NCBI GenBank assembly: GCA_907163375.1
Contig: CAJQUW010006330.1
Location: 1-64,000 of the forward strand
DNA length: 64,000 nucleotides
Source: Prostheceraeus crozeri
Taxonomy: Eukaryota; Platyhelminthes; Polycladida; Euryleptidae
Direction of reading: 5' to 3'
Below are positions 59,560-64,000 of this stretch, one piece after another (the first letter of the stretch is position 1; the number at the start of each line of letters is the position of its first letter). The notes below the pieces were generated by a model, which was not told the origin of the DNA, made no database searches, and saw only the letters and a program-made list of their open reading frames with translations. A program made the position numbers and the translations under genes.

Positions 59560-60976
59560 CAGTGATGTTATCGCTAAATTTGAAAATTTTCCCGCAGGCC
59601 GAAAAAATCCCGCATTACGAATAGCAGCATTTCAGATTTGATTGTTTAATTTCCCCGTCGAGAATGACGTTTTATTGGTATAACCCAGTCAGGACTTGAA
59701 TATTGCGGGTTTGAATATACTTAATCCTGAACATGTTAATGATACTAATAGTCTATGCAGTCCGAGACAACCACTGAAGCAAGCTCCTATATGCATGAAT
59801 CACTGAAATACTTGTATATCATTAGTATAAAATTCAACTATGAATTTTGACAAATGCAGGTATTGGATTATTGTATTTATGCATATCTCGTTACTTCTGG
59901 TTACGTTCATTGATTATAGACTACTCTACTATGCTGGTATCTTATGCCCATGTATATTACTTGCCAATTTTTTTAGATAAAAAGTCTTTCATAATGAGAC
60001 AGATATATTCGTAAAAAACTCGATCTAAGATTGCAATAGGTACCGGTAATAAAAATCTGACGTAACAACTTAAACAAAATGATATAAAACTCAAAACTTT
60101 TGGAAGAAGCTAAAAAAATAGAAGTGGCAAAAATTACGACAAATGCCAATCAACGACATATACTGTAGGATCAAAATTAGATCCAGTTTCAATGAAGAAA
60201 TGTCTTCAAAGTTAGTCACTCGCAAGAGAGTTATGAGTCACTTTTTGTAACACTGTCGATATTGCAGAGTCAACGATGCGCTTTTGAGCTTTTTCTTTTT
60301 TCGACGATATCTCTCTTCCTTCTTTATCCAGTTCGTGTAAATCAAAAGTCAGTAAATCCATCTTCTTTTGACATTCATTCATCAAGAGCTTTGTTGCTCT
60401 TATGCTATCATGTATTGATGTCTTCTTGCTGGTAATCTCATTCTCTTTTTGAAAGATCTTGTTAAGCTTTTTCTGTCGTACAATTTCGGCTTCAATTTCT
60501 TCATTGAGTTTCCTTTTCTGTGCAATTTCTTCCTTTTTCTGTTGTTCGCGTTGACGGTTCATAAAACTTGCGTGAGCATTGAAACCTGATGAAACCATAC
60601 TTTCGGAGATATGAAATGTTACACAATCTTCTTCAATCTGCTTTAGATAACCATTTACCAATAGACAAGAATTGACAGATATATCGACAGAATCATTCCC
60701 CTCTAATTAGTGAAAACTACATATAATTAGGCCCTTGTGCAAATAGAATATTAAAACATAATTATTACAGTATAACCTGCAGATCTACTTTGCATCCTAT
60801 CTTTTATCATAACTTGGGTAGGCCTATGTATTGAGCTTGAAATAAAATATATTTCTATTCTTATGTATATTCCCAACCAAAAACAAAATCCCGCAGGCTC
60901 CATTTTTCCCCTAGCATTCCCGCAGATTTGAGCAAAATCCCGCAATGCGGAAATTCCGCAGCAAATATCAACATTG
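59560..60976 (-). mobile_element. hAT element with partial transposase
   Basis: The ends CAGTGATGTTATCGC and (inverted) CAATGTTGATATTTGC are imperfect inverted repeats. They are flanked by AAGCCTAA and GAGACTAA, an 8-bp duplication matching at 6 of 8 positions. CCCGCA-rich motifs occur inside both ends (TTTCCCGCAGGC near 59589; CCCGCAGGCTCC near 60891), as hAT subterminal repeats do. It contains the transposase tail at 60212-60700. Length 1417 bp, so it has lost most of the gene. Confidence 0.55.
60212..60700 (-). pseudogene. hAT-type transposase C-terminal tail, coiled coil
   Basis: An open minus-strand frame of about 160 codons ends at 60212. It begins NDSVDISVNSCLLVNGYLKQ and IEEDCVTFHISESMV, which resembles the FSVN..LVEN region of a hAT dimerisation domain. 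About 90 residues of Lys/Glu-rich coiled coil follow (MNRQREQQKKEEIAQKRKLN). It ends VLQKVTHNSLASD. The catalytic core is absent. Its position inside hAT-like ends supports the call; the sequence alone would not. Confidence 0.45.
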
Positions 60977-61149
60977 GAGACTAATGCTAAACGTATTAAA
61001 TTTGCCAATGTTCTTGCATCAGTGGAATCGTTTGACTCAGAAAGCGTTATTGACGTTAATGTGGAGATAAACCTAAATCTCTACGATGGAGATAAACCTA
61101 AAAAAAACATTAGCAGATGATCATTTGCAAACCACGCAAAGCTCAGCAG

Positions 61150-62270
61150 ATGCCATTTTTTAAGAGGAAATTGAAATCACAGAGTCAATCAAAATTTTAG
61201 GAGTTACCATCTGTGACAATTTATCATGGAATAGCCATTTCAGCAATGTTACGTTCGCAACCAATAATCGCCTTTTGCGGGTCATGCGGCCTTTCGCATC
61301 GAAACATGCATGTATTCATGTTTTTTGTGGTATTATTATGCCCAATCTATTATATATTCAAGTCCTCTTTTTAGCAATTTGTCATAAACGGTCAAAGAAA
61401 TAGTCCGGGAGCCAGCGTGAAGTTGTGCAGGGAAAGAGGTAGTACATAAAACTTTCACATAGCATAGTACACCTCTAACCTACTGCAGAACTTCGCGTCT
61501 GCCGGATCAGATCATTTGCTTTTCAGAAATACAGAGGATAACACAATCCTATGTATTTCCTGTGGTAAAATTGTGACATTTAAGGTGTTGACTCCATTTT
61601 TTCGAGTTTTTGCTCATAAAAGTTACACAAATTGGTATTTTGTTGAACTGGTTATTATAGAAATCATCTACAGATCATGATCTTTCAAATGAGTTATTAT
61701 TCAGTGACAGAGGATGAAGTAAAGTGCACAAGCATACACTTTTCGTTAAAGTATATCAACAATTTTCCTGAAATTTCTATCTTAAAATTTGCAGTTACAC
61801 CAACGAAAAGTGTCTGTTTGTACACTTTACTTCATCCTCTGTCACTGAATAATAACTCATTTGAAAGATCATGATCTGTAGATGATTTACATTATAACCA
61901 GTTCAACAAAATACCAATTTGTGTAACTTTTATGAGCAAAAACTCGAAAAAATGGAGTCAACACCTTAAATGTCACAATTTTACCACAGGAAATACATAG
62001 GATTGTGTTATCCTCTGTATTTCTGAAAAGCAAATGATCTGATCCGGTAGACGCGAAGTTCTGCAGTAGGTTAGAGGTGTACTATGCTATGTGAAAGTTT
62101 TATGTACTACCTCTTTCCCTGCACAACTTCACGCTGGCTCCCGGACTAAAATGACTGAACGTGTTGTTAGGCGAGCGCACGAAATTATTTGTAGCAAAGT
62201 TTGCACTGAGCATAATGCCTTGAACTCTTTTCGTGCCACGAACGTCTTGTTCTTAATTTTTTTTGAGTAT
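61150..62270 (+). mobile_element. CR1/L2-type LINE fragment, end of RT domain, split by palindrome
   Basis: The first part encodes ITESIKILGVTICDNLSWNS and NRLLRVMRPFASKH (61160-61310), the thumb-region motif of CR1/L2/jockey-type reverse transcriptases. The motif that follows in that family, MTERVVRRAHEIICSK (from 62151), lies beyond the inserted palindrome. Frame breaks and both truncated ends make this a dead fragment. Confidence 0.72.
61403..62146. mobile_element. 744-bp near-perfect palindrome (foldback element) inserted at TA
   Basis: The left arm from 61403 (GTCCGGGAGCCAGCGTGAAG..) and right arm to 62146 are inverted copies over about 345 bp each, with very few mismatches (for example TCTGCCGGATC against TCTACCGGATC). 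They surround a short unrelated centre at about 61760-61795. TA lies on both sides (61401-61402, 62147-62148), as in Tc1/mariner-type insertions. No transposase frame; the 65-codon frame across the centre is incidental. It sits within the LINE fragment 61150-62270. The high arm identity points to a recent origin or to gene conversion. Confidence 0.85.
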
Positions 62271-62529
62271 ATGTTAAGATGCATCTCATCCTCTGAGTCC
62301 AGTTTCCAGCAGTGTTTTTCCTAATTTTTGGCACCTTCGCCTTGACTGCTCGTAGATCATGCTCATTTCTTCCGATGCATGCCGCCTTTTTAATGCCCAG
62401 TTGTAAAGCAACTCAAAGGTCTTGGCCATTATGGTGTACATTTGTGTGCCTTCTCTTCTATCTAATAAGATTTCATATGCATGTGTGTTACCAAAGAAGA
62501 TTGCGAATTCCATTACTTTCAATAAAGAA

Positions 62530-62965
62530 TATTATTATAACTTGGACATGCTGTGGACAGGCTCATGAGGCGTGGTCGACAATCCTATGATCAAATTCCA
62601 GTAGATGACTTCCTTGGATTCTTCACGTCCAAAGTCGGGGCAATCCATCACGGCGATCCACCTACATTCCGTGGTCACAAGGTTACGTCTAACTTCTTTC
62701 CATCATGCTTCTCTCGATAAAGTCACATTATCGCTGCAGTGTCTTCCAAACATCAATCTGCGTGTGACCTTATTCCTAATGGGATCCTCAAAATGTGTAG
62801 TGACATCATTCCCCCCTTCCTTGTACCTTGTTCAATACCTGTATAACTCATGGCTATTTTCCTTCTCAATGGAAATTCATTCAAGTGATCCCGATTGGGT
62901 GGTTTTGTAAACCCTGACCACAAAATTGGTGTTTACAAAAGTATTATTTTTATGGCAGATGTTTA
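62530..62965 (+). mobile_element. CR1/L2-type LINE fragment, N-terminal RT region
   Basis: Translations in alternating frames give FLGFFTSKVGAIHHGDPPTF, then LTSFHHASLDKVTLSLQCLP, then CDLIPNGILKMCSDIIPPFL. This matches the FF..KV..IR / F..V....V..LI...P.KS..LDPIPTWLLKEC order of CR1/L2/Rex-type elements. It lies earlier in the protein than the fragment at 61150-62270 although it is downstream, so the two are separate copies. The minus-strand frame 62286-62522 overlaps its 5' side and is unassigned. Confidence 0.7.
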
Positions 62966-63128
62966 GAATGAGTAGAGACCAAAGTAGAGATTCCATGCTG
63001 GATATAGATTTTGCTCGATGCCCAGCTTCAGGCTGCCCATGCGTACTTGAAAGTTGATCCGTTATCGTATGAATATTTATACTTGCACAGTACTTAACAT
63101 GCGAGTAGTGAAAACTGTGCCCTACTTG

Positions 63129-63262
63129 CGACGGATAGGTACATGGATAGGTACATGTAAAGTTTAGTGTTATCAATAGGTACATGGATAGGTACATGTA
63201 TAATTCAGTGTTATCAATAGGAACATGGATAGGTACATGTATAATTCAGTGTTATGAATAGG
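63129..63262. repeat. 41-bp minisatellite, about three copies
   Basis: The unit contains ACATGGATAGGTACATGTA and TAATTCAGTGTTATCA. Copies start 41 bp apart (63141, 63182, 63223). Confidence 0.75.
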
Positions 63263-63581
63263 AACAAGTATGAGATCTGTTTTACTGGATAGGTACTTGT
63301 GTTTGGTACAATCGGTTGAGTACACTGTGTTTCGGAACGTCTATGATCGAACTTGTGTGGTTTGGTTCTGAGCACTTGGGTACGTACCGATAGACGTCCG
63401 TTGTTTGATTTTGAATGGGTTTGCTCAATTGCGACTATTGTGACAATTATATTAAATGTAGCACTATTTAGATGTGAAACTTTAATGTGCAGCTATGATT
63501 TAGTTGCTCCCCAATAAGAAAACCAATTGCAGAACTATGTTTAAAATGAAAAAGACAAGAGATTTACAATGTAAGTTTAAT

Positions 63582-63834
63582 TTAAGCGTGAAAAATAAAT
63601 GATGGGTACAGATCACGTCCCTCAGGCGACTCCATGATCTTCAGGAAGTCATCACACCATTCATGAAATGTCTGATTGTTGCTAAAGTCATGGTCACACT
63701 CGTGTACCGGACACTTCACCGGTAGTCCACTCCGCCTTTGAAGTGCTGACACAGTCAAGGTTTTCCACAGGGCCACTTTGCAGCCGCAACAGAGATGCAT
63801 GGTCATGTCCAACTGACCTCCCATAATGACTTGG
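63582..63834 (-). CDS. terminal exon of an unrecognised Cys/His-rich gene
   Basis: The minus-strand exon has an acceptor (..tttcaaaatgacag at 63835-63837) and a stop at 63582-63584, phase 2 in. It encodes VIMGGQLDMTMHLCCGCKVA, then LPVKCPVHECDHDFSNNQTF and HEWCDDFLKIMESPEGRDLY. Two Cys pairs and CPVHEC suggest a metal site; I cannot name the family. Codon usage and lack of stops look like real coding sequence. It is not part of the STK11IP homology. If it is the last exon of the next gene, STK11IP must begin within 58995-63500 or lack its leucine-rich repeats; otherwise it is a gene nested in a long STK11IP intron. Confidence 0.45.
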
Positions 63835-64000
63835 CTGTCATTTTGAAAATAAAATAATGGTTTTGAGGACATGCTTCTTGTTATGGAACGTTGAGGATAA
63901 GTACTTAACAGTTTGGAACAATGACATCCTTTATATAGTTATATATTCTTTAGGGAAGTTCGGTACCTCTCTGATTGGCTGTTAGGATTTCCTTTGTTTA

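Larger units (their letters stand above)
58995..64000. other. upstream region of STK11IP: transposons, no leucine-rich repeats seen
   Basis: Apart from the listed hAT derivative, LINEs, palindrome, minisatellite and one Cys/His-rich exon, I see no coding exon. A short minus-strand frame at 59395-59515 (ILNEVNVTDADSCEQMTSSW) has a possible acceptor but no partner. I looked specifically for LxxLxLxxN-type repeats on the minus strand and found none. Confidence 0.5.

Noticed and set aside
61677-61874. 65-codon frame in the centre of the long palindrome
   Set aside because: It spans the inverted arms and spacer; no motif, and palindromic DNA gives such frames by chance.
1-64000. CRISPR arrays, operons, rRNA genes
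   Set aside because: None are present; the tandem arrays seen have contiguous units without unique spacers, and the gene structure is eukaryotic.

Overview
The window is nuclear DNA from an animal, probably a marine invertebrate. It is AT-rich (about one third G+C by eye), has long introns, and is crowded with DNA transposons, non-autonomous derivatives (MITEs), foldback elements, SINEs and LINE fragments; the octamer TACATGTA recurs. I cannot name the phylum. There is no prokaryotic gene organisation.

One host gene organises most of the window. Nine coding exons on the minus strand (58994 down to 2597) chain with canonical GT-AG junctions and fully compatible phases. They give 832 codons including the stop. 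Compared from memory with the human protein, they match serine/threonine kinase 11-interacting protein (STK11IP, LIP1) from just after its leucine-rich repeats to its C-terminus: conserved linker, acidic region, a PH-like module, a CxxC...CPxC zinc ribbon and two further PH-like modules. The leucine-rich-repeat exons are not seen. Upstream, at 63582-63834, lies what looks like the stop-bearing terminal exon of a different Cys/His-rich gene, which makes the missing 5' end a real puzzle.

Layout by coordinate. 1-2400: downstream flank with diverged tandem repeats and poly-G tracts. 2597-5686: last three exons; one intron between them is almost entirely a hAT MITE. 5687-18246: SINE, foldback element, an RTE-type LINE interrupted by a hAT element with an 8-bp target duplication, and a decayed Tc1-like element. 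18247-27672: two copies of one tRNA-derived SINE, a 5'-truncated LINE with a 19-bp target duplication, a small piggyBac-type MITE and the zinc-ribbon exon. 27673-32160: a foldback element, and a Tc1-like copy split by a 1070-bp probable solo LTR. 32161-58690: a 26.5-kb intron with a candidate small secreted-protein gene, nested MITEs, a 4.75-kb piggyBac element whose coding region carries about two dozen copies of a 69-bp minisatellite, a hAT remnant, a pogo/Tigger-like MITE and a nearly intact Tc1-like element. 58995-64000: a hAT derivative, a CR1/L2-type LINE split by a 744-bp near-perfect palindrome, a second LINE fragment and a 41-bp minisatellite.

I found no convincing new multi-gene system. 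The most unusual signals are the coding minisatellite inside the piggyBac transposase, the palindrome nested in a LINE, the intron made almost wholly of a transposon, and the missing repeat domain of STK11IP. Homology calls rest on remembered family sequences; no database search was run.
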